A DNA stretch of 64,000 bases, from NCBI RefSeq assembly GCF_040026395.1, contig NZ_CP157278.1:930001-994000 (forward strand). The letters are read 5' to 3'. The notes under the pieces are model-generated. The model made no database searches. It was given only the letters and a program-made list of their open reading frames with translations, and was not told where the DNA came from. The position numbers and the translations under genes are program-made. The stretch comes from Pedobacter lusitanus. Lineage in GTDB: Bacteria > Bacteroidota > Bacteroidia > Sphingobacteriales > Sphingobacteriaceae. Within the stretch, counting starts at the first letter, position 1; each line of letters starts with the position of its first letter. Positions 43,347 to 53,431 of this stretch are shown here, one piece after another.

Positions 43347-46300
43347 TTAAAGTGACCATAAATAAAGTCCTCCGGCTACCAGTGCGCCCACTCCGGCACC
43401 AACTGCTGTTCCTACGCCCGGAATTACAGATCCGATTGCCGCACCGGTCAATACAGCTGCTCCCAGCCCCAATCCCTCGGAAGTACTTCTGCTGGCTCCG
43501 GCTTCAGAAGCTACAACTCTGACGATATGCCCTGTTCCGGCACCGATTACTGCAACTCCGGCAACTACCGGCAAAGCTTCGGCTGTAGCCAGTAAAGGTG
43601 CTGCCAGTGGTGCTGTAGTGGCCGTCATCATTGAGGCTCCGGCCGCTCCGGTCAGTACCACTTCGGCTTCGGCTACAAATGGAACTGCTCTTCCTACTGC
43701 ACCTACCACTCCGGCACCTGCCCCTCCGCTTCCTACTGGAACGCTTCTTCCGCCTCCGCCTCCTGACGGTCTTGGTGGTGCCGCAGCTGGTCTTGGCGGC
43801 GCAGGTGGCGCAACAGGACGCACAGGGGCTGCAGGCGGTGCGGCCGGTCTTGGTGGCGGATTAAAATCCAGCGGCAACTGCTCCATTGGGGCGGGTGGCA
43901 CAACTGGTGTAACAGGCGCACCTGCACCCGAAGAAGGCGGTATCGTAATTAATGGCGGTGCAGCTGGTGGTGGTGCCGTCATTCTGCCAATTACCGGGAG
44001 TCTCGGATCTCTTAATGCAGGTGGCAGAGCAATTGCCGGATATCTTACGCCTCTTGAAGCTACCCCGGCAGGAGTCATATCATGATCATCGGTACGGGCA
44101 TACCCACCGGCAGCTCTGACTATGCCAGCCATAGCTCTGACTGCCCCGCCGCCATCACTTCTGTTAGGCCCGGCCAACTGAGGGCATACCGGCGATCTTT
44201 CACCAGCTCTGAGTAAAACAAAGGGTTTGCCCATATGTCCTACATCCACATCACTGGCATAATCATTAGTCCAGATCCGGTAAACCCCGGTCATGGTAGC
44301 TCTGAGTTCGGGAGAAATCCCTCTGCTGCTGTAGGTAGCGGTAACTTCGGTATGATAAACCCGGCTTTCCCAGAACTCTATCTGAACCGGGTCAGACTGG
44401 GTTCCTGATTTATCATTATACCGGAGCGGGTTATTCCTGATATAGGCATATAAGTTTACCCCATCTTTAAGTCCGGCAGCATCCACACTGAGCCACCGGA
44501 TCAACCAGGGCAGATAATAACGTGAACTATGATAAGAAAGCCCGCTTTCTTCGTCCCTTTCCATACCCGTATACCGGTAACGTTTGGCCGCTGCCTTGAT
44601 CCCGGCATTTCTGGCCTGATAAGCTGTAGTACCAAAAGGATGATATTCTTCATAACTGATTACCTGTGCAGTGATATCCAGCTCCATACTCGCAGACCCG
44701 GTATGATTATGCAGCTGATAACGCACCAGATGTTTTTCTGTTCCGTCATCCACTGTATTACGGGTTTCTGCCATAACGAACCGGTTTCCCTGATCAATCA
44801 GACTTAAACTTCTGCGTTCTAAACCGGCATCAGTTCCCGTGATTTTACGATATAACTCATAGCCGGAAATATAAATACGTTCTTCTTTAACCTGTGGAGT
44901 TTTCCCGGCATCCGCTTCATTTTCTGTAAGTTTACGGATACGCTGTCCCTGCCCGTCATACTGATAATAAGTGGTTTCGGGTGTACCACCATCCAGCCTT
45001 TTCTGTCTGACAGTCCTGACCAGCTCTTCTTTAAAATCCCAGCTCATCTCATCAAGATGGGGCATTTGAAGGATAAAGCCATGTTTAGCATGATGAGTAT
45101 AACTATAGGTATTAGCACCTATCTTGGTCTGATTAAGCCTGTTATTACCAGAATCATACTGATAGGTTCTGGTCCAGTTATTTCCGGCAGCCACGTGTTT
45201 TACCTGGGTGACATTTCCCGTTTGATCATACTGATAACTTTGCGTGTAATTACGCATAGCCATCGGATCTCCGGCAGCCTGAATCTTCATCAGTGCTGCA
45301 TCATTCCAGTTATCTTTGTTCGTATAGACCAGTGCTGCATCATTTTCACGGCCGCTGGCTTCTGCCAGACGATACAAAGCATCATAGGTATATGCGGTAA
45401 TCCCTGTGACCTTCGTATTATTGAAAAATACGACCGGAATATTTTTATCATTGATCAAAGCCACATTACCTACCGGATCATAACTATAATACCAGTCCTG
45501 TAAAGGATCATTATTTTTTCTTTTACTTTCCAGACGATTCAGCCGGAAAGTCTCTGTATCATAATAAAACCGGGTTATAACATCATTACCATAAATAATC
45601 TTGCTTCGCTGCCCTTTTTCATTATAATCGATATCCTTGATGTATACCGTGGTTATTGCCGGATCTGCATGAGCAACCTGTTCGGCATTTAACAATCCTG
45701 CTTCATTATAGGATGGTGTAATGACACTGCCATCAGGAGCTGTCTGTTTAGCAATCCTGCCCAGTGCATCCAGTTCTGTGATAAAAGTATAACTGTCAGT
45801 TTCCAGATTGGCAACCAGGTTTCCATCTATCCAGTTGGCTACTTCTTTATAATATCTGAACAGTGTTTTAGTAGTTGAAACTGGCTTTCCTTTAAAATTA
45901 TAAACTGGAGTATCAATTAAACCACCTGTATCATAATGTTTGATTATCTGACCTTTAAGATTTTTATTTTTAGCACCAGAGACCGTATCTCCATAAAATA
46001 TCCGTTCAAAAATATGATCCAGCGCTACTGCGCCATCCCCCCCCAATACCTTACTGTAAGTTGAGCGGTGCAGTATATCGTAGAAGTACTGAAACTCATG
46101 ATTCCGCTCATCCCAGGTTCTTAACGGTTTACCCATAATATCCTGGATCAGCCAGCGTTTACCCGCATCAGTACTATCCTGATAAACCATGTTACCCAGT
46201 ATATTGTATTTATACTGCATCAGCAGATTATTCCTGCTGTCAATTACGCCGCGCTGGTTCCCTTCTGCATCCAGTAAGGCACGGGTTTCTGCAAACTCAT

Positions 46301-49300
46301 CTGCAGCCGTTACCAGGTTTTTATTGTGTTCTATAGCCAAAACCGCTCTGCCCATGGTATCAAAATGCTGGACCGCCGGTGTACCTGCATGTTTCACCGC
46401 CTGATCTGCAACTTGTTTCTCTACGGCAGGATCTTTGCTCTGTGCAATCAACCGGGCATTAATTAAACCATTATGTCTGTTCAGATACCACGGAGAATCC
46501 AGCAGGGTATCATTCTGATCCCAGCTGATCTGCTTCCAGGAGGTATACTCTACTTTACTATAGCTTTCATCAGGCATGATGGTTTTCATGATTCTGCCCG
46601 GAGCATCATAAAAGCTGATAGAGGTGACTCCTGTTTCAACCAGTTCCTTTAAACTTTCATACTGAAAACTTACAGAGAAATAAGGTTCATATTGTTTAAC
46701 TGTATTCCCTTTGTTATTCAATACAGCTCTTCCGTTGCCTATCCATCTTAATTGTTTTGGCATCAGCACTCCGGTATCGATCACCGCAACGGTATAAGTA
46801 TCATCTGGCATAACTACCACCTGTCTGGCCGGGCCGGGTTCTGCCTGTACCTTTTTCATCATCACCTGACCAAGCCCGCCTGTATATTCAAAACTAAGCT
46901 GTACCGGTGAATTATTATTTTTCTGATAATGCTCCTCCCGGGATACAGAAGCTGTAACTGCTGGTTTTCCGGTGGTTGCATAATTATGAAAATCCAGTAA
47001 ATAACGGGTGGTTGCATGACCAAGCAGATCTTTGGCTTTTTGTGTCAGCTGTACAGAATCAGCGGCTCCAAAAAATGCATTTTTCAACGCATTTTCTGCT
47101 GCAGTAGTGAATTCGGTTATCCCGGTCATATCATCGGCCTCAGTCCCTTTTCCATAAAGGGCCACCGCTTTTACAAAACCCAGCTCATCGCTAACAACCT
47201 CAGAAAGGTTATCATTGATGTCTTTTAATTTCCTGGCTGTAAGTGTTCTGTAGTTGAATTGCTCAATTGATGCTTTATTACCAATTGCATCTTCAGTTTC
47301 TTCAATAAACAACACGTAACTGCTATCATATTTTACTTTGGTCTTTGCACCATAGGGATCTGTAAAAGAAACCGGCATATAAAATCTGCTCTGTGCGTCT
47401 GCTAAAGTTTCTGCTCCATCCAGATACCCGGAAGTTCCGGATCTGATCCACCAGTTCGCATCTCCCTGGCTATGACAAAATTTTCCTTCCAGTAATAATG
47501 CCGCATCAACCCTGGCGCCAAATATATCATTAACCAGTGCGGGTGTATAGGCAAGCTGATAATTCTCAAAAGACAGCCCTTTGGAATCGAGCATATGTAA
47601 GGCCAATGCAGTATTCAGGTTATTACTCCTGTAAATGGTTCTGATATGTTCAATCAGTCTCTTCTGTATAGTGCCGGGTGCCGGATTTACATTCAGCTGA
47701 TGATAGGCAACCTCAACTGCTGTACTTAATACCTGATCGAAATCTTCGGGTTTATAATAAAATCCCGTTTTAATCAATCCTTTAAGCTCGTAGGTCATTG
47801 CCTCCGAAGGCAGCCTGAGCCGGTAATGATCTGCCGTGATTACATCGTTGGTAAACTGATTAGCCAGATAAGTAATCAATGATTGCTGCTGAATCTGCTG
47901 TATATCTGCCGGCAGGCTTAAATCCGGAGTTATCCGGGGATAAACGACTGAAGCAGAATCCAGTACATTTCCATACACGTCAAAACTCAGACTAAGTTTA
48001 TGTAATATCCTCGGATCTGAGATTTCCCGCTCATAATTGTAGATAATTCCTTCACTCTCTTTTGCAATAAAAACAGCGTAGGGATTCTGCCCTTTCGGCT
48101 GCAGTAATTCAACAGTACAATTATGTGTACTGACGGTATAGGGAGTCAGTTGCTTTTTCAGCTGACTATCCGTAGCGCCTGTAAGTGGTGCATCGAGTGC
48201 AAAAACTTCGGAACGCAAAGCCAATCCTTTGCAGGCTCTGGCTGCCTGCCGCCATTCCTCTGCACTGAGCCGCTGAAGAATAGAGACATTCAGATCCGGA
48301 GCAAGGGTAATCTGTAAATCGGGCAATGTTCTCTCCTGCTGAATGACCAGATAGCCCTGCCTGTTCATCTCTTCGTACCAGTATTCATGTGCAAAAGTAT
48401 TGAGCATGCTGCCCCGGCCTGTAAATGCACCGGTATGACTCCATGAACTGGTTTTTACCGGGTCCTGATGTAAGTCCCGGGCAGTCACATTTCCTGCCCC
48501 TCCTTTTATCCAGTCATCAAAATGTTCTGAATCGATCTGTTCTACTTTGCCAAAACCCCTGAATTCCTTCTCTGCATGATCAAAATAGCCATGATGGTAT
48601 TTATAACTGCTCACCAGGCCAGAGCCCGAAATCAGATCCCGGGTTTCTGTCCTGGACAGACAATGAACCGGAAAATGTAATTTAGTTACCCAGGGCCTGC
48701 CTGCCAGTCTATCTTCCAGATAAAACCTGGTAGAGGATGTATATTCCAGTATGACTTCTTTACCCAGATTATTTTTATAGCCCGACATCAGATAAGGCTT
48801 CCTGCTATTCATCAGATCGATGTATTTTAGCTGTCTGCCTGCGTTTTTAGCAAGTCCGCCGGACCAGACTATACAAGCCACTCCATTCCCGAGCAAATCG
48901 GTAACTGTAACTTTGGCTGCCATACTGATTTCAGGAAAGGGATCTATCCGGACAGGGTCTGTACTGAAACGATTGCCACTCAGGTTAAGCCAGCAGAAAA
49001 TACCCAGTTTACCCAAATAAATAAGATCTGCGGTACCCGATCCGTCAAGGTCAGCCAATTTGATCAGCGCCGGATTAAATGCATCAGGCTGATCAAAAAC
49101 AGGTGCGTTTGCCATACTTACCTTAGCACCGAATTTTCCGTAACCCAGATTTGGCCAGTAGCAGACCTCCCCGTTCCGGATACGAACCAGTGCAGTCATT
49201 CCATCGCCCTGCATATCTGCCAGAAAAATAGTCTGCTCAGGTTCTGAAAACAGGATATGAGGGCCGCTTTCTTCATCAAAAGCCTTAAAAACTTTATGTA

Positions 49301-51062
49301 TACCACTAAATCCCTCCCTGCCCGAAGATTCATACCAGGTAAAAACGTATTCTTCTGTAATTAAAACATCCGGTTTGCCATCCCCGTTCAGATCCAGCAT
49401 CCTGGTATTCGGATCTTTCAGATCTACATTGGGTACGGTCTGAAAATAACGGAATGGCGCCCATTCATCTTCATCATTCAATTCGAAATATCCCCTGGGT
49501 TCCTGATGATAGCTGACTACCTGTTTGCCGCCATCTGCGTCCAGATCTGACAGCTGCAGCTGATTGCTCAGTCCGTTAAATGACGGTTTAGGCGCAACGA
49601 GTCTTGCATGCTCAAAATTACCATTCCCCAGGTTGCGTTTGTAATACCAGCCATTGGCCTGTTCTGTGAGTAAACCGGACAATCCTTCATTGAACAGATC
49701 GGTAAACTGATACTGCTGCTCATCAATTCCTGATGGAGCATTAACAAGCGCATCAGCAGACAAATCTCTGACTTCCTTGTTCCAGTCATGTTGCTGATAA
49801 GTAAACTCCATAGCAGGCAGATGCTGACTGGTATAGGTTCCATCTGTCTGTTTGATATAACCGAAAACAGTAACAGCAGACAAAAAGGTAAAATCAGGCG
49901 CAGTGCTGGTATCGTAACTAAAATTCAGAGATTTAACTAAGGTCTTTTTTCCGGAAACTGTATCTTTCAGCTCTTCAAAATAATGAAATAACAGTATTCT
50001 GCGGCACAGCCTTGTGGTTCTGATTTCAAATCCGGGTTTACAGACTGAAAAAGCATCTGTCCGGAAATCCCAGTCTCCTGTCTGATCAAAAGGTGCATTT
50101 AAATCATACTCTCCATAATCAAAAACATTCTGAAATAAGTAATCAGTTTCTGCAGGAAAAGGATCGCCAAAATTAATATAAGGCGTTTTATTTCCATATA
50201 ATATCTTTTCAGGATACAGATTGGTATAGGTAATTTTCCCGTTTTTAAAGCGATTGGTATGATAAATCAGTTCATGATCAAAACCAAGAGCATCTTCTTC
50301 CTTATAGGTATACTGTGTACAGTTCCCTTTATCGTCAAATACAAACTCAGGACGCCATTCATAGATTTTATGCTGATCACCGGGGTCGGTAATTCTTGAA
50401 TTACTGCTCCAGCCAAATAAAGTAGTTACATTATTTTTAGTGGTTATCTTCCATTTGATTTCCGGCCCGTCTTTGGCAGACCAGCGCTCTATACGGGCAA
50501 ACAGACCTTCTATTCTGGGCAGATAATAACGGATGGTAAATAAATGATCTGCAGAGTCTTTTTCACTGATGATGTATTTACCGGAAGGGTCTTTCATGAA
50601 ATCTCCGCTCAGATCCTTTTTAAAGGCAGGAACCAGATCTTCTGCTTCAGAAAAAAGAAAAACATCTGAATCAATTCCATCGTAATACTGAGGCAGCTTT
50701 TTGTCTGTTTTTCTTTTGATAGATGGAAGATTGACAGTCCAGCCCAGTCCGAAAATACCATTACCGGAACCCGAGCTATAGGTTAAGTTTAATGAAGGTG
50801 AATTGCCCCTGGCATTAGAAAAAGGAACCGGAATAGAAAAAGAGGCTGTACCATTAAGTGCATTAACTGAGAATTTTTCATCTATACCTTTGATAGCCCC
50901 CCCACCTTTGGGCAGATTAATTGAAGGGATCTCTATCGCATTGGACTTTGTTTTGCCACCTTCGGTATTCAGGAACTGATTATCTGACTTCTTTTTTGAT
51001 TCAACTTCATCATGTTTCATCGGAGCATATTGTTTTTCAACGGCTTTAAGCCATCGGCCCAT
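43347..51062 (-). CDS. Tc toxin TcB-TcC fusion with polymorphic C-terminal payload
   Basis: 2571 aa. The N-terminal SpvB domain (about 40-330: PKGGGAIKGIDEKFSVNALNG; FSNARGNSPSLNLTYSSGSGNG) is followed by FG-GAP/VCBS-like propeller repeats (LQLSDLDADGGKQVVSYH; LDLNGDGKPDVLITEEY; LADLDGSGTADLIYLG). TcB middle domains and a long Rhs/YD-repeat shell come next, ending in the Rhs core motif ERDEESGLSYHSSRYYLP and DGVNLYAYIRNNPLRYNDKSG (to about residue 2222). The core has SVDAAG where many have DPxG. The last ~350 residues are the variable payload: a DVGHMGKPFV segment (about 2274), a Pro-rich stretch (about 2355-2445) and Gly/Ala-rich hydrophobic segments to the end. TcB and TcC are separate genes in many Tc loci; here they are one. 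AAAGG lies 8 bases before the ATG. Confidence 0.93.
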   Translation of the reverse strand: MGRWLKAVEKQYAPMKHDEVESKKKSDNQFLNTEGGKTKSNAIEIPSINLPKGGGAIKGIDEKFSVNALNGTASFSIPVPFSNARGNSPSLNLTYSSGSGNGIFGLGWTVNLPSIKRKTDKKLPQYYDGIDSDVFLFSEAEDLVPAFKKDLSGDFMKDPSGKYIISEKDSADHLFTIRYYLPRIEGLFARIERWSAKDGPEIKWKITTKNNVTTLFGWSSNSRITDPGDQHKIYEWRPEFVFDDKGNCTQYTYKEEDALGFDHELIYHTNRFKNGKITYTNLYPEKILYGNKTPYINFGDPFPAETDYLFQNVFDYGEYDLNAPFDQTGDWDFRTDAFSVCKPGFEIRTTRLCRRILLFHYFEELKDTVSGKKTLVKSLNFSYDTSTAPDFTFLSAVTVFGYIKQTDGTYTSQHLPAMEFTYQQHDWNKEVRDLSADALVNAPSGIDEQQYQFTDLFNEGLSGLLTEQANGWYYKRNLGNGNFEHARLVAPKPSFNGLSNQLQLSDLDADGGKQVVSYHQEPRGYFELNDEDEWAPFRYFQTVPNVDLKDPNTRMLDLNGDGKPDVLITEEYVFTWYESSGREGFSGIHKVFKAFDEESGPHILFSEPEQTIFLADMQGDGMTALVRIRNGEVCYWPNLGYGKFGAKVSMANAPVFDQPDAFNPALIKLADLDGSGTADLIYLGKLGIFCWLNLSGNRFSTDPVRIDPFPEISMAAKVTVTDLLGNGVACIVWSGGLAKNAGRQLKYIDLMNSRKPYLMSGYKNNLGKEVILEYTSSTRFYLEDRLAGRPWVTKLHFPVHCLSRTETRDLISGSGLVSSYKYHHGYFDHAEKEFRGFGKVEQIDSEHFDDWIKGGAGNVTARDLHQDPVKTSSWSHTGAFTGRGSMLNTFAHEYWYEEMNRQGYLVIQQERTLPDLQITLAPDLNVSILQRLSAEEWRQAARACKGLALRSEVFALDAPLTGATDSQLKKQLTPYTVSTHNCTVELLQPKGQNPYAVFIAKESEGIIYNYEREISDPRILHKLSLSFDVYGNVLDSASVVYPRITPDLSLPADIQQIQQQSLITYLANQFTNDVITADHYRLRLPSEAMTYELKGLIKTGFYYKPEDFDQVLSTAVEVAYHQLNVNPAPGTIQKRLIEHIRTIYRSNNLNTALALHMLDSKGLSFENYQLAYTPALVNDIFGARVDAALLLEGKFCHSQGDANWWIRSGTSGYLDGAETLADAQSRFYMPVSFTDPYGAKTKVKYDSSYVLFIEETEDAIGNKASIEQFNYRTLTARKLKDINDNLSEVVSDELGFVKAVALYGKGTEADDMTGITEFTTAAENALKNAFFGAADSVQLTQKAKDLLGHATTRYLLDFHNYATTGKPAVTASVSREEHYQKNNNSPVQLSFEYTGGLGQVMMKKVQAEPGPARQVVVMPDDTYTVAVIDTGVLMPKQLRWIGNGRAVLNNKGNTVKQYEPYFSVSFQYESLKELVETGVTSISFYDAPGRIMKTIMPDESYSKVEYTSWKQISWDQNDTLLDSPWYLNRHNGLINARLIAQSKDPAVEKQVADQAVKHAGTPAVQHFDTMGRAVLAIEHNKNLVTAADEFAETRALLDAEGNQRGVIDSRNNLLMQYKYNILGNMVYQDSTDAGKRWLIQDIMGKPLRTWDERNHEFQYFYDILHRSTYSKVLGGDGAVALDHIFERIFYGDTVSGAKNKNLKGQIIKHYDTGGLIDTPVYNFKGKPVSTTKTLFRYYKEVANWIDGNLVANLETDSYTFITELDALGRIAKQTAPDGSVITPSYNEAGLLNAEQVAHADPAITTVYIKDIDYNEKGQRSKIIYGNDVITRFYYDTETFRLNRLESKRKNNDPLQDWYYSYDPVGNVALINDKNIPVVFFNNTKVTGITAYTYDALYRLAEASGRENDAALVYTNKDNWNDAALMKIQAAGDPMAMRNYTQSYQYDQTGNVTQVKHVAAGNNWTRTYQYDSGNNRLNQTKIGANTYSYTHHAKHGFILQMPHLDEMSWDFKEELVRTVRQKRLDGGTPETTYYQYDGQGQRIRKLTENEADAGKTPQVKEERIYISGYELYRKITGTDAGLERRSLSLIDQGNRFVMAETRNTVDDGTEKHLVRYQLHNHTGSASMELDITAQVISYEEYHPFGTTAYQARNAGIKAAAKRYRYTGMERDEESGLSYHSSRYYLPWLIRWLSVDAAGLKDGVNLYAYIRNNPLRYNDKSGTQSDPVQIEFWESRVYHTEVTATYSSRGISPELRATMTGVYRIWTNDYASDVDVGHMGKPFVLLRAGERSPVCPQLAGPNRSDGGGAVRAMAGIVRAAGGYARTDDHDMTPAGVASRGVRYPAIALPPALRDPRLPVIGRMTAPPPAAPPLITIPPSSGAGAPVTPVVPPAPMEQLPLDFNPPPRPAAPPAAPVRPVAPPAPPRPAAAPPRPSGGGGGRSVPVGSGGAGAGVVGAVGRAVPFVAEAEVVLTGAAGASMMTATTAPLAAPLLATAEALPVVAGVAVIGAGTGHIVRVVASEAGASRSTSEGLGLGAAVLTGAAIGSVIPGVGTAVGAGVGALVAGGLYLWSL

Positions 51063-51321
51063 AATTAACCTTTCGAGTTAAGAACTCTTACCAATTGCAT
51101 GATAAAATTGGACTATTCAACGCTGCATTTCAAGGTAGCCAACACGGGTTTAACGGGGTTCAACTACGGATTTAAAAACAGGTAGTATTACGTTAATCCG
51201 TAAGTGGTTTTACGTTAAAGATCTTCTGATATTGCCGCTGACCAAAAAATTTGATACTTAACAAGAATTGGGTTATATTTATTACTCGGCTTTGTATTTG
51301 ATTTACGATTATCCCTCTCAC
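51063..51321. promoter_or_regulatory. Divergent control region of the Tc operon and response regulator
   Basis: 259 bp between the Tc operon start and the response regulator ATG. It contains GAGTT-AAG-AACTC (51075-51087), CCAATT...AATTGG (51091-51111), three imperfect copies of ACGGGTTTA (51144, 51153, 51166), an inverted pair TACGGATT / AATCCGTA (51165-51172 and 51195-51202), and two exact direct repeats TTACGTTAA (51188-51196 and 51210-51218) spaced 22 bp apart. The spacing suggests binding on one face of the helix. No standard TAnnTTTG box is obvious for the Tc side. Confidence 0.55.
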
Positions 51322-51972
51322 ATGACACCTTTAAAAATTGCAATCGCTGACGAACATAAAATCTTCAGAAAAGGCCTGATCGCCATACTGGAAGATTTTA
51401 AAGAATTTGACCTCGTTTTAGAAGCGGGGAATGGTTTTGAAATTGTTAACCAGATTCCATTTAAGAAACCCGATGTGATATTAATGGATATCAAACTACC
51501 AGATATGAGCGGATTACAGATGATCGGCTATCTCAGGGAAAATTTCGATGGGGTCAAAATACTGATACTCTCAGCCCATTACGAGGATCAGGGTATTATC
51601 AATGTCATGAAGGCAGGCGCCAATGGCTATCTGCTCAAAGACTCTGAACCGGAAGAAATGATACAGGCTATTCATGATGTCTGTGAAAAAGGCTTCTATT
51701 TCAACAAATATTTATCTGTTACCCTGATTAAAGAACTGCTGGTTCAGCCACCGGCAACTATCGGCAGTCGCGAGGCCATGCTCAATGACCGGGAAATTGA
51801 TATTCTGAAACTGATCTGTGAAGAAAGCACCAATATTGAAATTGCAGAAAAGCTCTTTTTAAGCGTCAGAACCGTAGAAGGTTACCGGACCAGGTTATTT
51901 GAGAAGATCGGCTCTAAAAAGATTGCCGGATTGGTAATTTATGCTGTTAAAAACGGAATAATCAGTGTTTAA
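51322..51972 (+). CDS. NarL/FixJ-type response regulator (REC + LuxR HTH)
   Basis: 216 aa. The receiver domain (about 4-120) has an acidic pair in IAIADEHKIF, phosphorylatable Asp56 in VILMDIKLP, and the Lys in YLLKDSEPEE. The LuxR-type HTH is at 150-210 (LNDREIDILKLICEESTNIEIAEKLFLSVRTVEGYRTRLFEKIG). The upstream in-frame ATG at 51268 would add a non-conserved leader, so 51322 is used. No histidine kinase is adjacent, making it an orphan regulator. Its divergent position next to the Tc operon, with paired direct repeats between them, makes it the prime candidate for Tc control. Confidence 0.92.
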   Translation: MTPLKIAIADEHKIFRKGLIAILEDFKEFDLVLEAGNGFEIVNQIPFKKPDVILMDIKLPDMSGLQMIGYLRENFDGVKILILSAHYEDQGIINVMKAGANGYLLKDSEPEEMIQAIHDVCEKGFYFNKYLSVTLIKELLVQPPATIGSREAMLNDREIDILKLICEESTNIEIAEKLFLSVRTVEGYRTRLFEKIGSKKIAGLVIYAVKNGIISV

Positions 51973-51987
51973 CAACATAAATTATAG

Positions 51988-53220
51988 CTAATTTTTTGCC
52001 TGCGCGACTACTGTTTTCCTGTTGATATTAAAAATAATGAACATAATCACAACTGATAAAAGTATCAGTATCAAATAACTATAGCTCAGATTTCTTTCAT
52101 CTTTAGCAGGAACTATGTTGACAATCGCATAACTTAAAAAGGAAACAATGACATAGGTAATCCCTCCTGTAAGTCCGCCTGCAATACCTGCGTTTTTAGG
52201 GAATTTACCCAGACAGAAGGTAAAATAGTTATTAAAGGTATATCCCGCACCCACATGAATGATAAAGGCAAAGAAAATCATAGAGTACAGATTTGTGATA
52301 AAGTTCAGGCTGATAATCATCACCGTTACAAATGCCACCTGTATACCCACATTAACCACCAGTCTTCTGAAAAATGGTTTGTTAATTGTCGCCTTGCCGA
52401 TAAAGCCGCCTACCATCCAGGCAAAACCTAAAAACAAAGAGCTGTAACCCGCAATAATAGGTGATAAATGTAAATGGTGTTCGATGATAAACGGGCCTGT
52501 CATATTATAGATCATCACCATACAATAAGCCAGTCCAAGCATCACAATACCCAGTGAAAAACTTGCGGTCTTAATCATTGTCGTATAAATATCCACAATC
52601 TTACGGAAACGGAACTCTGTAAAATGTACCAGCGTTTCTCCGCTGTATATCAGCTCCAGCACAACCAGCACGAGTGCAAATCCGCCTAAAAAGTAAAAAT
52701 TAGACTCCCATCCAAAGGCTTCCTGTAAATAACCTCCAATAAAAGGAGCAACAATCGGCCCGGTAGACCAGATGATAGAAAAAAGACTTAAATAGTGTTT
52801 AAGCTGATCACCGGAAAACACATCTACGAAATAAGCGCGTTTGGCTACTATAATTGCACCAACCGTCAATCCGTGAATTACACGCATCAGATAAATCAGA
52901 TAAATATTATGGGTGGAGGCAATAACTAAACTTGCCAGCGCAAAAATCACCAGAGAGACCAGAGAGATTTTATATCTGCCAAAACTGTCCAGCACACTTC
53001 CTATAAATAACTGGGAAACGCCATAACTGATCAGAAAAATACTTAATGTTAATTGGACCTGGATACTGCTTGCATGCATCTCTCCTGCCATTGTTGGCAA
53101 AGAAGGAATATAAATATCCGTGGCAAAGCCAGATAAAGGGAGTAAAGCAAAAGCGAGCAGAGTGGCTATCCCCTGGTGACGCTCCTGTATTGCTTTTGGT
53201 TTGGAGGTAATCGTTATCAT
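51988..53220 (-). CDS. MFS exporter, Bcr/CflA drug-resistance type
   Basis: 410 aa inner-membrane transporter with 12 predicted helices. The N-terminal half shows LPLSGFATDIYIPSLPTMAGE, a hallmark of the Bcr/CflA (DHA1) subgroup, and the loop 2-3 motif GSVLDSFGRYKISL, the MFS signature G-x-x-x-D-x-x-G-R. SIIWSTGPIVAPFIGGYL is the antiporter motif C region. It would export drugs or dipeptides by proton antiport. It is convergent with the response regulator (15-bp gap). Substrate not inferable. Confidence 0.9.
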   Translation of the reverse strand: MITITSKPKAIQERHQGIATLLAFALLPLSGFATDIYIPSLPTMAGEMHASSIQVQLTLSIFLISYGVSQLFIGSVLDSFGRYKISLVSLVIFALASLVIASTHNIYLIYLMRVIHGLTVGAIIVAKRAYFVDVFSGDQLKHYLSLFSIIWSTGPIVAPFIGGYLQEAFGWESNFYFLGGFALVLVVLELIYSGETLVHFTEFRFRKIVDIYTTMIKTASFSLGIVMLGLAYCMVMIYNMTGPFIIEHHLHLSPIIAGYSSLFLGFAWMVGGFIGKATINKPFFRRLVVNVGIQVAFVTVMIISLNFITNLYSMIFFAFIIHVGAGYTFNNYFTFCLGKFPKNAGIAGGLTGGITYVIVSFLSYAIVNIVPAKDERNLSYSYLILILLSVVIMFIIFNINRKTVVAQAKN

Positions 53221-53431
53221 AATAGCACAAAATTACTGATTCTGTAGTTGCGCCAATTACACTAATCAAATAAATAATTACACATTTCAATGATGACACT
53301 GAAAAACCAGGGCATATATATGGTTTTGCACATCATAATCAGTGATTACCTCAAAATAGCATTTATATAAAATTACACAATTCAAACAAAAATAACACCC
53401 GCTTAATATTAACCATTTCAAACAGGGTATC
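53221..53431. other. Intergenic region, nothing assigned
   Basis: AT-rich 211-bp gap upstream of the MFS gene. It should carry the MFS promoter. No hairpin or protein-like frame was recognised. Confidence 0.4.

Noticed and set aside
43618..44085. 155-codon Pro/Gly/Ala-rich open frame on the plus strand
   Set aside because: It is the antisense of the high-GC TcC payload; its long open frame follows from GC-rich repeats on the coding strand.
43347..51062. Reading the Rhs protein as a type VI secretion effector instead of a Tc component
   Set aside because: SpvB and TcB-type propeller domains precede the Rhs shell, a TcA gene is in the same operon, and no VgrG, PAAR or T6SS gene is present.
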